Counted from the stretch's first letter, positions 42,240-50,828 are shown. The stretch is 64,000 bases of DNA from Pseudaeromonas paramecii (GCF_039540575.1 NZ_BAABFC010000016.1:6708-70707); one strand, 5' to 3'. Made by a program: numbers and translations. The notes: generated from the letters alone by a model not told the origin.

Positions 42240-43823
42240 TCACATGCGGCGCATATTGATGTTCATGGTCTGGATGCGGTAGGCGATCTGCCGCGGCGTC
42301 ATGCCCAGCAGGCGGGCCGCCTTGGCCTGCACCCAACCGCATTTTTCCAGGGCGGCGATGAGCCGCTGGCGCTCGTCCATCTCCTCCTCGCCGCCGAGCG
42401 GCTCGTTAGGGGCGTAGCTGGGGGCCGGCCGGCTGGGAGCCAGGCCACCGCGCTGCTCGGGATTGTTGAACAAGATGACGTCGCGGTCGATGAGGCCGTT
42501 CTCGCAGATCACCGAGGCCCGCTCCAGGCAGTTCTCCAGCTCCCGCACGTTGCCCGGCCAGTCGTGGCCCAGCAGCATGCGCAGCGCCCCTTCGCTGATC
42601 TTCAGCTCCCGACCCTGCCGGGCGGAGAGCTTCTCCACCAGGAAGCGGGCCAGATCCGGAATGTCCTCCAGGCGTTCGCGCAAGGGCGGCAGCTTGATGG
42701 GCATGACGTTGAGGCGATAGTAGAGATCCTCGCGAAAGCGCCCCTGGCGCACCTCCTCCTCCAGGTTGCGGTTGGTGGCGGCGACGATGCGCACATCCAC
42801 CGACAGGGTGTCGGTCCCGCCCACCCGCTCCATCTCCCCCTCTTGCAGGATACGCAGCAGCTTGGCCTGGAACGAGGCGCTGATCTCGCCGATTTCATCC
42901 AGGAACAGGGTGCCGCCGTCGGCCATCTCGAAGCGGCCCTTGCGCTGCTTCACCGCCCCGGTGAAGGCGCCCTTCTCGTGGCCGAACAGCTCGCTCTCCA
43001 GCAAGGAGTCCGGCAGGGCGGCACAGTTGAGCTTGACGAAGGGGCCGTTGGCCCGGGGCGAGTTATAGTGGATGGCGTTGGCGATCAGCTCCTTGCCGGT
43101 ACCGCTCTCCCCGCGTACCAGCACGGTAGTGTCCCATTTGGACACCTGCCGGATGGACTCGAAGATCTGACGCATGGCATTGGTCTTGCCCACCATGTTG
43201 TCGAAGCCGTACTGGTTGCGCACCTTGCGGCGCAGGCTGTCCCGCTCGCTGCGCAGGGCCTCCTGCTCCTTGTGGGCCTGGCCCACCAGACGCACCGACT
43301 GGCCGATGAGGTTGGCCACCATCTCCATGAAGCGGGTGTAGACAGGCAGCCCCTGCTCGGACATGGCCATGGGCTGGGCCGCCAGCACCCCCAGGGGCTG
43401 CCCCTCCACCCCCGGGATGGGCACGCAGATAAACGGCAGGCCGTAGTCGTACAGGTTCAGGCGATCCAAAAAGCGCGGATCGTCCGCCACCCTGGGGATC
43501 ACCAACGACTGGCCCTGGTGCATGACGGAGCCCAGGATGCCCTCGCCCACCCGGTAGCGCACCCCCTTGACGTCCTTGATCACCTCGGCGTCCACGCCGT
43601 GCATCGCCTGGATGAACAGGGCGCTGCGATGGTGATCAAACAGGCTCACCAGGCCATATTGCATGTGCACCTTGTCGTGCAGGGTCTGCAACATGGCGCT
43701 CAGGGTCTGCTCCAGATCCAGGGAGCGACTCAAAACCACACTGATGTGATGCAGGGCGTCCAGTTGCTCCTGCATCCCCAACGCCCCCTCGACCACGGAA
43801 ACCCGGGATGAAAAGCTGCTCAT
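42240..43823 (-). CDS. nifA: Nif-specific sigma54 activator NifA
   Basis: A 527-residue enhancer-binding protein. The GAF domain (about residues 30-180) is followed by an AAA+ domain (about 208-445) with Walker A GESGTGKE (238-245), GAFTGA (285-290) and LFLDEIGE, and a Fis-type helix-turn-helix at the C-terminus (AAKAARLLGMTPRQIAYRIQ with only minor variation). The interdomain linker has no CxxxxC motif, so it should be the NifL-controlled, not directly oxygen-sensitive, type. It activates nifB and rnf here and presumably other nif operons. A strong AGGAGG site lies inside the end of nifL, and the two genes overlap by four bases. Confidence 0.97.
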   Translation of the reverse strand: MSSFSSRVSVVEGALGMQEQLDALHHISVVLSRSLDLEQTLSAMLQTLHDKVHMQYGLVSLFDHHRSALFIQAMHGVDAEVIKDVKGVRYRVGEGILGSVMHQGQSLVIPRVADDPRFLDRLNLYDYGLPFICVPIPGVEGQPLGVLAAQPMAMSEQGLPVYTRFMEMVANLIGQSVRLVGQAHKEQEALRSERDSLRRKVRNQYGFDNMVGKTNAMRQIFESIRQVSKWDTTVLVRGESGTGKELIANAIHYNSPRANGPFVKLNCAALPDSLLESELFGHEKGAFTGAVKQRKGRFEMADGGTLFLDEIGEISASFQAKLLRILQEGEMERVGGTDTLSVDVRIVAATNRNLEEEVRQGRFREDLYYRLNVMPIKLPPLRERLEDIPDLARFLVEKLSARQGRELKISEGALRMLLGHDWPGNVRELENCLERASVICENGLIDRDVILFNNPEQRGGLAPSRPAPSYAPNEPLGGEEEMDERQRLIAALEKCGWVQAKAARLLGMTPRQIAYRIQTMNINMRRM

Positions 43824-45322
43824 GCTAACCTCCTGTCACTGAGCGAAGACGGTAAATGAAGCGTGATCCGGTGGGCACCATCGCTAACACTGGTGACCTC
43901 CACCATGCCCCTGTGCTCGTTGGCGACACTCTGCACCAAGGAGAGCGCCAGCAGGGCGCCTTCCTGACCGCCGGGCTGGCCGGCCAGCAGACGATGGGCC
44001 CCCTGGGGCATGCCGGGGGCATTGTCTTCCACATAAAAGTCCACGCCCTGGGCCGACGGCTCGGCCCCCACCCGCACCCAGGCGTCCGCCAGGGCCTCGG
44101 TGCGTTGCAGTCCCCGCTCCACCAGCAAGGAGAGCGCCGCCAGCAGCCGCAACCGCTGGCCATCCAGCAGGCAAGCGCCGGCAGCGGGAATGACAAACTG
44201 CAACCGCCCCTTATGGCCACCCACTCCCGGCAGGCAGAGATCCTGCAGATCCTGCAGCAGAGTGTGGGCACTCAGGGGCACCAGGGGCTCCTCCGTCTGC
44301 ACCGGTTGACAGGCCTGCAGCCGTCGCATGGCGGACTCTCCCTCCTCCAGAGCAACGGCCATCACGGTATGACTGCCGCAGTCGGCCACCGGATCCAGCT
44401 GGCGGGCGGCCTGCAGCATGTTCAAGGGCGCCTGCAGCTGCACCAGGGCCGCATCCAGCGCCTCCCGGATCACCGCCGCCTGCTTGGCGGCGGCCAGCTC
44501 AGCCCCCAGCATGGCCAGGCGGCCCTGCTCCTGCTGCTGCCGCCGCTCGGTCTGATCCGTGATGATGAGCAGTCGGCAGGCCCGCTTGCGCCCCTCGACA
44601 AAGTACAGCTCCGCCTCCTCGTTCAGCTCATGCAGCAGTTGGCTGTGCACGCTGTACCAACGGGTCTGGCCGCGAATGACGAGGGGCACCAGGGGCTTCT
44701 GATGATCCGGCTCGGCCGCGAGCCCAAGGGCCTCGAAGGGTTCCACGCCCTTAAGATCGGTGCGCAATGTCTTGTACACCAGGTTATCCAGGATCACCTG
44801 CTGCTGTTCGTCGAGCACCACTATGGCCGACGGCGCCGCGTTGAGCACCGCCTCTATCATGGCCATCTGGTTATGCACCCGCCGCTCCAGGCCGTAGCGC
44901 ACACTGATGTCCTTGTGCATACCCAGGTAATGGGTGATGACACCGTCGGCGGAAGTCACCGGGGTGATGGTCACCTCCGCCAGGTAGACGCTGCCATCCT
45001 TGCGCTGATTGATGAGGCGCCCGGTCCAGGGGCGGGCCGAGGTGAGCTGGGACCACATCTCCTGGTAGCGGCTCTTGGGGGTCTGCTGGCTGGCCAGCAC
45101 GTTGTGATTGCGGCCGGTGAGATCGCTGCGGCGGTAGCCGGTCAGCTCACACAGGGCACGGTTGCAATACAGGATGTTGGCGTGGGGGTCCGTGATGGAG
45201 ATGGCGATGGAGGATTGTTCCACCACCTCCAAGAACAGCTCGGCAGGCAGGGTTTGCAGCAAGGTCGCCACGGCAGCATCCGGCTTGGACACGGTCAGGC
45301 TGGGGGGGGTCTGCAGCTCCAT
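43820..45322 (-). CDS. nifL: Nitrogen fixation regulatory sensor NifL
   Basis: A 500-residue cytoplasmic anti-activator. PAS1 (about residues 28-135: SIAISITDPHANILYCNRALCELTGY) would bind FAD and sense redox state; a second PAS-like domain follows (about 155-260). The region that should be the histidine-kinase H-box reads LQAPLNMLQAARQL, with no phospho-acceptor His, and the C-terminal GHKL-like domain still has VEDNAPGMP. NifL binds NifA and blocks it under oxygen or fixed nitrogen. It is the first gene of nifLA, with its own sigma54 promoter. The call is firm. Confidence 0.93.
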   Translation of the reverse strand: MELQTPPSLTVSKPDAAVATLLQTLPAELFLEVVEQSSIAISITDPHANILYCNRALCELTGYRRSDLTGRNHNVLASQQTPKSRYQEMWSQLTSARPWTGRLINQRKDGSVYLAEVTITPVTSADGVITHYLGMHKDISVRYGLERRVHNQMAMIEAVLNAAPSAIVVLDEQQQVILDNLVYKTLRTDLKGVEPFEALGLAAEPDHQKPLVPLVIRGQTRWYSVHSQLLHELNEEAELYFVEGRKRACRLLIITDQTERRQQQEQGRLAMLGAELAAAKQAAVIREALDAALVQLQAPLNMLQAARQLDPVADCGSHTVMAVALEEGESAMRRLQACQPVQTEEPLVPLSAHTLLQDLQDLCLPGVGGHKGRLQFVIPAAGACLLDGQRLRLLAALSLLVERGLQRTEALADAWVRVGAEPSAQGVDFYVEDNAPGMPQGAHRLLAGQPGGQEGALLALSLVQSVANEHRGMVEVTSVSDGAHRITLHLPSSLSDRRLA

Positions 45323-45411
45323 AACGGGCTCCTGAAAGACTGTGGTTTGTACGACAATTTGTGAGCTCTGTCAGACCAGCGGGCCTGACACACTCCGCTG
45401 CCCCGCTTAAA

Positions 45412-45427
45412 TGCAATTCCCAAGCCG
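45412..45427 (-). promoter_or_regulatory. Sigma54 promoter of nifLA
   Basis: Read on the minus strand the site is CGGCTTGGGAATTGCA. GG and GC are at the exact -24/-12 spacing, and TTGCA is perfect; three positions of the -24 part deviate. Transcription would begin near 45401, about 80 bases before the nifL ATG. Confidence 0.65.
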
Positions 45428-45461
45428 AAAGCCAACGGTCAGACACTTGCCCTTCATTTTG

Positions 45462-45477
45462 TGTGTCTTTTAGAACA
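45462..45477. promoter_or_regulatory. NifA upstream activator site for rnfA
   Basis: TGT-GTCTTTTAGA-ACA matches TGT-N10-ACA exactly and lies 106 bases upstream of the rnf sigma54 promoter, close to the distance seen at nifB. It is only 34 bases from the nifL promoter, too close for typical activation there. Confidence 0.72.
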
Positions 45478-45546
45478 ACCCAAGGCACATTTCTGACAAA
45501 GCCAGTGACCCGGACATCGGATCTCCCCCAAAAAGGGCGGCCAGAC

Positions 45547-45561
45547 GCACCAAAGTGGGGC
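45547..45561. promoter_or_regulatory. NtrC-like binding site for nifLA
   Basis: GCACCAAAGTGGGGC matches the NtrC operator GCACCAAAATGGTGC at 13 of 15 positions. It lies 119 bases upstream of the nifL -24/-12 promoter, a suitable distance for an NtrC enhancer. Whether it also affects rnf, whose promoter starts 22 bases further on, cannot be told. Confidence 0.6.
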
Positions 45562-45583
45562 TTGACGGCACGCCAACGCACCA

Positions 45584-45599
45584 TGGCACGGCTTTCGCA
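45584..45599 (+). promoter_or_regulatory. Sigma54 promoter of the rnf operon
   Basis: TGGCACGGCTTTCGCA differs from the consensus TGGCACGNNNNTTGCA at only one position. Transcription would begin near 45611, about 26 bases before the rnfA ATG. Confidence 0.85.
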
Positions 45600-45636
45600 A
45601 CGCCCGTGGGGACCTAACCACCCAATGGGCTTTGCC

Positions 45637-46212
45637 ATGAAAGAACTGCTACTGATGATCCTGGCCAACAGTCTGGTCAATAACGTGGTCCTCTCCCGCT
45701 TCCTGGGACTGTGCCCCTTCATGGGGGTCTCCAACAAGGTGGAGTCCGCCTTGGGGATGGGCATGGCCACCACCTTCGTGCTGACCATGTCCGCCTGCGT
45801 CGGCTGGCTCACCGAACACCTGCTGCTCGAACCTCTGGGGCTGGAGTACCTGCGCTTGCTGGCCTTCATCATGATCATCGCCTCCCTGGTACAGCTCACC
45901 GAGCTGTTCGTCGCCAAGCAGAGCCCAGCCCTGCACCGCACCCTGGGGATCTTCCTGCCGCTCATCACCACCAACTGCGCCGTGCTGGGGGTCACCCTCT
46001 TGACGGTGCAGGAGCGGCTGACCTTTCTGGAGAGCCTGATCTACGGCCTCAGCTCGGCCCTGGGTTTCACCCTGGTGATAGTGCTGTTCGCCGGGCTGCG
46101 GGAGCGTATCGCCCAAAGCAAGCTGCCGGGGCTGTTTGAAGGGGCCCCCATCAGCTTCATTACCGCCGGCATCCTGGCCATGGCCTTTGCCGGCTTCGCC
46201 GGTCTGGCCTGA
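45637..46212 (+). CDS. rnfA: Rnf electron transport complex subunit A
   Basis: A 191-residue inner-membrane protein with six helices. The signatures NSLVNNVVLSRFLGLCPFMGVSNK, ATTFVLT and FLPLITTNCAVLGV are those of RnfA/RsxA. Conserved cysteines lie in LGLCPF and TTNCAV. The start ATG 45637 fits the E. coli N-terminus (MTDYLLLF...) and the sigma54 start point; ATG 45625 is an alternative. It opens the rnfABCDGEH operon. Beside nifLA the complex most likely uses ion motive force to drive electrons from NADH to a ferredoxin or flavodoxin for nitrogenase. Confidence 0.95.
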   Translation: MKELLLMILANSLVNNVVLSRFLGLCPFMGVSNKVESALGMGMATTFVLTMSACVGWLTEHLLLEPLGLEYLRLLAFIMIIASLVQLTELFVAKQSPALHRTLGIFLPLITTNCAVLGVTLLTVQERLTFLESLIYGLSSALGFTLVIVLFAGLRERIAQSKLPGLFEGAPISFITAGILAMAFAGFAGLA

Positions 46213-46225
46213 CAAGGAGGAGACC

Positions 46226-46762
46226 ATGATGACGTTTATTGCCCTGCTGGCCCTGCCACTGCTCGCCGCCGTGGTGGGTTATGCCCTGGGACTGGCCGCC
46301 CAGTACCTCAAGGTGGAGGGAGACCCCCTGGCCGAACAGATAGGCGCCCTGCTGCCCAACGGCCAGTGCGGTCAGTGCGGCTACCCGGGCTGTGCCCAGG
46401 CCGCCGAGGCCATGGCCCGAGGCGAGGCCCCACCCACCTGCTGCCCACCCGGTGGTCAGGCGCTGGCCAAGCAGTTGGCCGCCCTGCTGGGGGTGAGCCT
46501 GGATGCCAGCAGCCAGAAGCTGCCCCAGCTGGCCACCATAGACGAGAGTGCCTGCGACGGCTGCGGCCGCTGCTTCAAGCAGTGTCCCTTTGATGCCATC
46601 GTCGGCGCCACCCGCCAGCTGCACGGGGTGATCCCGGACGCCTGCACCGGCTGCGGTCAGTGCCTGTCCGCCTGCCCCCACAGTGGCATCCGCCTCTACG
46701 ACGATCCCCTGTTCGCCCTTGCCGCACCCAAGCCCGGCACCCAAGGAGTCCGCCATGCTTAA
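46226..46762 (+). CDS. rnfB: Rnf electron transport complex subunit B
   Basis: A 178-residue protein with one N-terminal membrane helix (FIALLALPLLAAVVGYALGL), then a cluster domain with CGQCGYPGCAQAAEAM and a downstream CC, and two ferredoxin-type 4Fe-4S motifs (CDGCGRCFKQCP and CTGCGQCLSACP). RnfB is the subunit that exchanges electrons with ferredoxin. AAGGAGG lies six bases before ATG 46226. It overlaps rnfC by eight bases. Confidence 0.95.
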   Translation: MMTFIALLALPLLAAVVGYALGLAAQYLKVEGDPLAEQIGALLPNGQCGQCGYPGCAQAAEAMARGEAPPTCCPPGGQALAKQLAALLGVSLDASSQKLPQLATIDESACDGCGRCFKQCPFDAIVGATRQLHGVIPDACTGCGQCLSACPHSGIRLYDDPLFALAAPKPGTQGVRHA

Positions 46763-48209
46763 GGCCCAGATCCGGCCCCAGGGGGGCATACATCCCGACA
46801 GTCACAAGCAGCTGACCGCTCAGCAGCATATTCGCACCCTGGAGCGGCCACGGCGGCTGATCCTGGCCCTCAAGCAGCATGCCGGCGCCCCGGCCCTGCC
46901 GGTGGTGAAGGTGGGTGACGAGGTCAACGCCGAGCAGCTGCTGGCCCGGGGGAATGGGCGCTTCTCGGTGCCCATCCATGCCCCGCTGGCCGGCACCATC
47001 ACCGCCATCGACGGCAGCCACATCCACCTGAAGGTCAGTGAAGAACAAGCGCAGGTGGCACCGCTGCATCGGGATGCCAGCCTGCTGGACCCCATGGCCA
47101 TGATGGATCTCATCGAGGCCGCCGGCATCGTCGGCATGGGGGGCGCCATGTTCCCCACCGCCGACAAGCTGCGTCTGGCCCTCAAGCACCCCATCGACAC
47201 CCTGATCATCAACGGCAGCGAGTGTGAACCCTACCTGACCTGTGACGATCGTCTGATGCAGGAGCAGGGCGAGCAGATCCTGGGGGGCATCCGCTACCTG
47301 ATGCACATCACGGGCGCCACCGCGGTGTTTATCGGCATCGAGGAGAACAAGCCCGAGGCCCTGGGCCACATGGATGCCCTGTGTGCCGACGAGCCGGCCA
47401 TGGAGGTGGTCGCCCTGCCGGCCCTCTACCCCATGGGTTCGGAGAAACAGCTGATCCAGGCCCTGTGCGGCCGGGAGGTGCCCAGCGGCAAACTCTCCGC
47501 CGAGATGGGCATACTGGTGAACAACGTGGCCACCTGCATCGCCGTGTTCAACGCCCTGCGCTTCGGCCGCCCCCTCACCCACAGGGTGTTGACGGTGACC
47601 GGCGAGGCCATCGAACAGCCCGGCAACGTGCTGGTACCCATCGGCATGCCCTTGTCCGAGATCATCAACCAGTGCGGCGGCCTCAAGAGCACGCCGGCCC
47701 GCATGGTGTTTGGCGGCCCCATGATGGGCCGGGCGGTGGAGGATCTGCACGCCCCGGTCACCAAGGGCACCTCCGGCATCTTGCTGCTCACCGAGTCCGA
47801 GCTGCCCCGCCGCCACGCCAGCGCCTGTGTGCGCTGCGGTCGCTGTGTGGCCGCCTGCCCCATGCACCTGACTCCCTTGCAACTGGCGGCCGACATCCGC
47901 AACGACAAGCTGGATAAGGCCAGCGAATGCGGCCTGTCGGACTGCCTGCTGTGCGGCTCCTGTGCCTATGTTTGCCCGGCGGCCATCCCACTGACCGACT
48001 ACTTCGACTGGGGCAAGCAACAGCTCAACCGGGAGCGGCTGGCCAAGCAGAAGGCTGAGGCCACCCGCGCCGCCGGCGAGGCCCGCCGAGCTCGTCTGGC
48101 TCAAGAAGCCGCTGAGCGCGCCGCCGCCAAGGCCGCCAAACCCGCCCGCGGCGAAGGTCGTGGCGAAGGCCGTCGGACTTCTCGTCGTTCAACCCAGGAG
48201 GCCTCATGA
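46755..48209 (+). CDS. rnfC: Rnf electron transport complex subunit C
   Basis: A 484-residue membrane-associated subunit. The N-terminal region (GGIHPDSHKQLT) leads into an FMN- and NADH-binding domain (GIVGMGGAMFPTADKL, NGSECEPYLTCDDRLM). Two 4Fe-4S motifs follow (CVRCGRCVAACPM and CLLCGSCAYVCPAAIPL). The C-terminal 60 residues are an Ala/Arg/Glu-rich tail typical of gammaproteobacterial RnfC. It takes electrons from NADH. ATG 46755 has AAGGAG nine bases before it. The stop overlaps rnfD as ATGA. Confidence 0.96.
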   Translation: MLKAQIRPQGGIHPDSHKQLTAQQHIRTLERPRRLILALKQHAGAPALPVVKVGDEVNAEQLLARGNGRFSVPIHAPLAGTITAIDGSHIHLKVSEEQAQVAPLHRDASLLDPMAMMDLIEAAGIVGMGGAMFPTADKLRLALKHPIDTLIINGSECEPYLTCDDRLMQEQGEQILGGIRYLMHITGATAVFIGIEENKPEALGHMDALCADEPAMEVVALPALYPMGSEKQLIQALCGREVPSGKLSAEMGILVNNVATCIAVFNALRFGRPLTHRVLTVTGEAIEQPGNVLVPIGMPLSEIINQCGGLKSTPARMVFGGPMMGRAVEDLHAPVTKGTSGILLLTESELPRRHASACVRCGRCVAACPMHLTPLQLAADIRNDKLDKASECGLSDCLLCGSCAYVCPAAIPLTDYFDWGKQQLNRERLAKQKAEATRAAGEARRARLAQEAAERAAAKAAKPARGEGRGEGRRTSRRSTQEAS

Positions 48210-49186
48210 CACTACGTGCTCCCCATGCCCACGAGGGGATCAGCATCCCCACCCTGATGTTCAAGGTGATACTCGCCCTGCTGCCGGCGGCCTTGCTGGG
48301 GGTGTTGCAGTTTGGCGTGCCCGCCCTGCTGCTGCTCATCACCTGCCTGCTCACCGCCGTGCTGTGTGAAGGCCTGTGCCGCAAGCTCAACCCGCAAGCC
48401 GAAGGCCGCGTCAACGACGGCGCCGCCCTGCTCACCGCCCTACTGCTGGCCATGAGCCTGCCGCCGCACCTGCCCCTGTGGCTGGGCGCCCTGGGTACCG
48501 CCATTGCCATCCTGTTCGGCAAGCAGATCTATGGCGGCCTGGGGCAGAACCCCTTCAACCCCGCCATGCTGGCCCGGGTGGTGCTGCTCATCGCCTTTCC
48601 GGTACAGATGACCCACTGGGTGGATCCGGCGGCCTTCTACGACGGCCACTGGTATACCGCCGGGGTGGATGGCCACTCCGGCGCCACCCTGCTGGGGGGC
48701 TTCAAGGAGAGCGGCCACCTGAGCGTGGATCAGGTAGGACAATGGCTGGGCACCGCCCGGGGCAGTCTGGGGGAAACCTCTGCCTTGCTGCTGGTGTTGG
48801 GCGGCCTCTGGCTCATCTGGCAACAGGTATTCAGCTGGCATGTGCCGGCGGCCACCCTGCTGGGCGCCCTGGTGCCTGCCACCTTGCTGTGGCTCATCAA
48901 CCCGGTACTGCTGCCGGATCCCATCAGCCAGCTCACCGGCGGCGGCCTGCTGCTGGGGGCCTTCTTCATCGCCACGGATCCCGTCACCAGCCCCACCAGC
49001 AACCGCGGCAAGCTGTGGTTCGGCGCCGGGCTGGGTTTTCTGGTGTTCATCATCCGGACCTTCGGTAACTTTCCCGAAGGGGTGGCCTTTGCGGTGCTCA
49101 TCATGAACGGGGCCACGCCGCTGATTGACCACTTCACCCGTCCCACCATCTACGGCCACAAGGTTCGCAAGGAGGAGCAGGCATGA
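48206..49186 (+). CDS. rnfD: Rnf electron transport complex subunit D
   Basis: A 326-residue integral membrane protein of the NqrB/RnfD family with about nine helices. The covalent FMN attachment motif S-G-A-T is present in VDGHSGATLLGG near residue 158, and the closing FPEGVAFAVLIMNGATPLIDHFTRP is typical. It forms part of the ion-translocating core with RnfG. It overlaps rnfC and rnfG by four bases each, so the operon is translationally coupled here. Confidence 0.96.
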   Translation: MTLRAPHAHEGISIPTLMFKVILALLPAALLGVLQFGVPALLLLITCLLTAVLCEGLCRKLNPQAEGRVNDGAALLTALLLAMSLPPHLPLWLGALGTAIAILFGKQIYGGLGQNPFNPAMLARVVLLIAFPVQMTHWVDPAAFYDGHWYTAGVDGHSGATLLGGFKESGHLSVDQVGQWLGTARGSLGETSALLLVLGGLWLIWQQVFSWHVPAATLLGALVPATLLWLINPVLLPDPISQLTGGGLLLGAFFIATDPVTSPTSNRGKLWFGAGLGFLVFIIRTFGNFPEGVAFAVLIMNGATPLIDHFTRPTIYGHKVRKEEQA

Positions 49187-49803
49187 GCACCACCACCCTG
49201 GATTGGAAGCAAAAACCCCACTTCATGGGCCTGTTGCTGGGGGGCTTTGCCCTGCTGGTGTGTGTGCTGGTGGCCCTGGGGGCCCGGCTGACGGACCCCC
49301 TGATCAGTCTGCGCACCCAGGAGGACACCCAGAAGCTGCTGGATCAGGTGATCCCCGCCGAGCTGTATGACACGGCCCCCAGCAAGGAGCCCTTCAACCT
49401 GACCCTGGACGGCCAGACGCTCAGCGGCTTCCGCGCCCGCAAGGCCGGTCAGGTGACCGCCTTGGCACTGTTTGCCGAGACCCAGGGTTATGGCGGCACC
49501 ATACGCCTGCTGCTGGGCATCGATGCCCACGGCGTGCTGACCGGCGTGCGGGTGCTCAGCCACACCGAGACCCCCGGGCTGGGGGACAAGATCCAGACCA
49601 ACAAGAGCGACTGGATCCTGGGTTTTGCCGGCCTTTCGCTGGGTAACCCGGATGAGCAAGGCTGGCATGTGAAGAAGGACGGCGGCCAATTCGACGGTTT
49701 CACCGGCGCCACCATCACTCCCAGGGCCGTGGTCAAGGGCGTGCATGAAACCCTGGCGCTGTTTGCCAAGCACAGTGCCGAATTGCTGGACAGCAAGGAG
49801 TAG
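49183..49803 (+). CDS. rnfG: Rnf electron transport complex subunit G
   Basis: A 206-residue protein with one N-terminal helix (LLLGGFALLVCVLVALGARL) and a periplasmic FMN domain. The flavinylation motif TGAT is present in FDGFTGATITPRAVV near residue 175; the Thr would carry FMN covalently. Other family marks are the YGGTIRLLLGID and HTETPGLGDKI segments. It is the only subunit with a mostly periplasmic redox domain. Confidence 0.96.
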   Translation: MSTTTLDWKQKPHFMGLLLGGFALLVCVLVALGARLTDPLISLRTQEDTQKLLDQVIPAELYDTAPSKEPFNLTLDGQTLSGFRARKAGQVTALALFAETQGYGGTIRLLLGIDAHGVLTGVRVLSHTETPGLGDKIQTNKSDWILGFAGLSLGNPDEQGWHVKKDGGQFDGFTGATITPRAVVKGVHETLALFAKHSAELLDSKE

Positions 49804-49805
49804 CC

Positions 49806-50498
49806 ATGAATTTCTATCTCAATCTGATGCGCGACGGCCTGTGGCGCAACAACGTCATCTTCACCCAGATGCTGGCCATGTGTCCCCTGATGGCGGTGAC
49901 CACCAGCGCCACCAACGGGCTGGGCATGGGCCTCATCACGGCACTGGTGCTGATGTGCTCCAACGTGCTGATCTCCTGCATCCGCCAGATAGTGCCGCCG
50001 CAGGTGCGCATCCCCATCTTTACCCTGGTGATCGCCTCTCTGGTGACCCTGGTGGACATGGCCATGAACGCCTGGCTGCATGAGCTGCACAAGGTGCTGG
50101 GGCTGTTCATCTCCCTCATCGTAGTGAACTGCGCCATCCTGGGCCGCGCCGAGTCCTTTGCCACCAAGCATCCGCCCCTGGCCGCCGCCGTGGATGGCCT
50201 GTTCATGGGTCTGGGCTTCACATTGGGTCTGGTGGTGGTGGGTGGCTGTCGTGAGGTGTTGGGCAGCGGCACCCTGTTTGCCGGCGCCAGCCAGCTGCTG
50301 GGCCCTCACTTCACCTTCATGGAGCTGACCATATTGCCCGGTTATTCCGGCTTCTTGCTCATGTTGCTGCCGCCGGGGGGATTTGTCATGTTTGGCCTGA
50401 TCCTAAGCGCCATCCGTTTAGGCAGCCGGTTGCGGCAGAAAGACGCCGTCCCCGCCGCCCCGGCGCAGGCCGATGCCGTTGGAGGATGTCATCTATGA
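49806..50498 (+). CDS. rnfE: Rnf electron transport complex subunit E
   Basis: A 230-residue integral membrane protein, homologous to RnfA and with the same six-helix layout. Marks include LWRNNVIFTQMLAMCPLMAVTTSATNGLGMG, VVNCAILGRAESFA and the conserved cysteines in AMCPL and VNCAIL. Two bases separate it from rnfG, and its stop overlaps the rnfH start as ATGA. Confidence 0.96.
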   Translation: MNFYLNLMRDGLWRNNVIFTQMLAMCPLMAVTTSATNGLGMGLITALVLMCSNVLISCIRQIVPPQVRIPIFTLVIASLVTLVDMAMNAWLHELHKVLGLFISLIVVNCAILGRAESFATKHPPLAAAVDGLFMGLGFTLGLVVVGGCREVLGSGTLFAGASQLLGPHFTFMELTILPGYSGFLLMLLPPGGFVMFGLILSAIRLGSRLRQKDAVPAAPAQADAVGGCHL

Positions 50499-50755
50499 AA
50501 GTGAGTGTGGCTCATGCCCGAGGCAACCTGGGCGCCTGGTTCCAGCTTGACTTGCCCGCCCCGGTGACCGCCGGCGAGGCGCTACTGGCCTCCCCGCTGC
50601 TGGGACGCTTCCCGGACCTGGATCCCACGGTGCACCGCGTCGGCATCTTCGGCAAGCTGTGCACCCCAGATACACAACTCAAGGAAGGGGATCGGGTGGA
50701 AATCTACCTGCCGGTGTCCCGGGTGGCCGGTGAAGACGATGAGGACGAAGAGTAA
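50495..50755 (+). CDS. rnfH: RnfH family protein
   Basis: An 86-residue ubiquitin-like small protein (UPF0125). VHRVGIFGKL and the closing GDRVEIYLPV are the family signature. The start at 50495 is preferred because GGAGG at 50481-50485 has the right spacing and the codon overlaps the rnfE stop; ATG 50486 abuts that site. RnfH ends the operon, as in the nif-linked rnf clusters of Rhodobacter and Azotobacter. Its job in the complex is not known. Confidence 0.9.
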   Translation: MKVSVAHARGNLGAWFQLDLPAPVTAGEALLASPLLGRFPDLDPTVHRVGIFGKLCTPDTQLKEGDRVEIYLPVSRVAGEDDEDEE

Positions 50756-50777
50756 CCCCCCTCAGCGCACCTAAACG

Positions 50778-50808
50778 ACACCGGAGGCCAAGGCCTCCGG
50801 TGTTTTTT
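50778..50808 (+). terminator. Intrinsic terminator of the rnf operon
   Basis: ACACCGGAGGCC and GGCCTCCGGTGT form a 12-base-pair stem around two bases, followed by TTTTTT. It lies 22 bases after the rnfH stop. Confidence 0.93.
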
Positions 50809-50828
50809 ATGTAGACGCAGCCGTTAAC

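Noticed and set aside
43856..45364. Plus-strand open frame antisense to the whole of nifL (and a similar one antisense to nifA)
   Set aside because: The translations are His/Gln/Leu-rich without motifs, while NifL and NifA are unmistakable on the minus strand.
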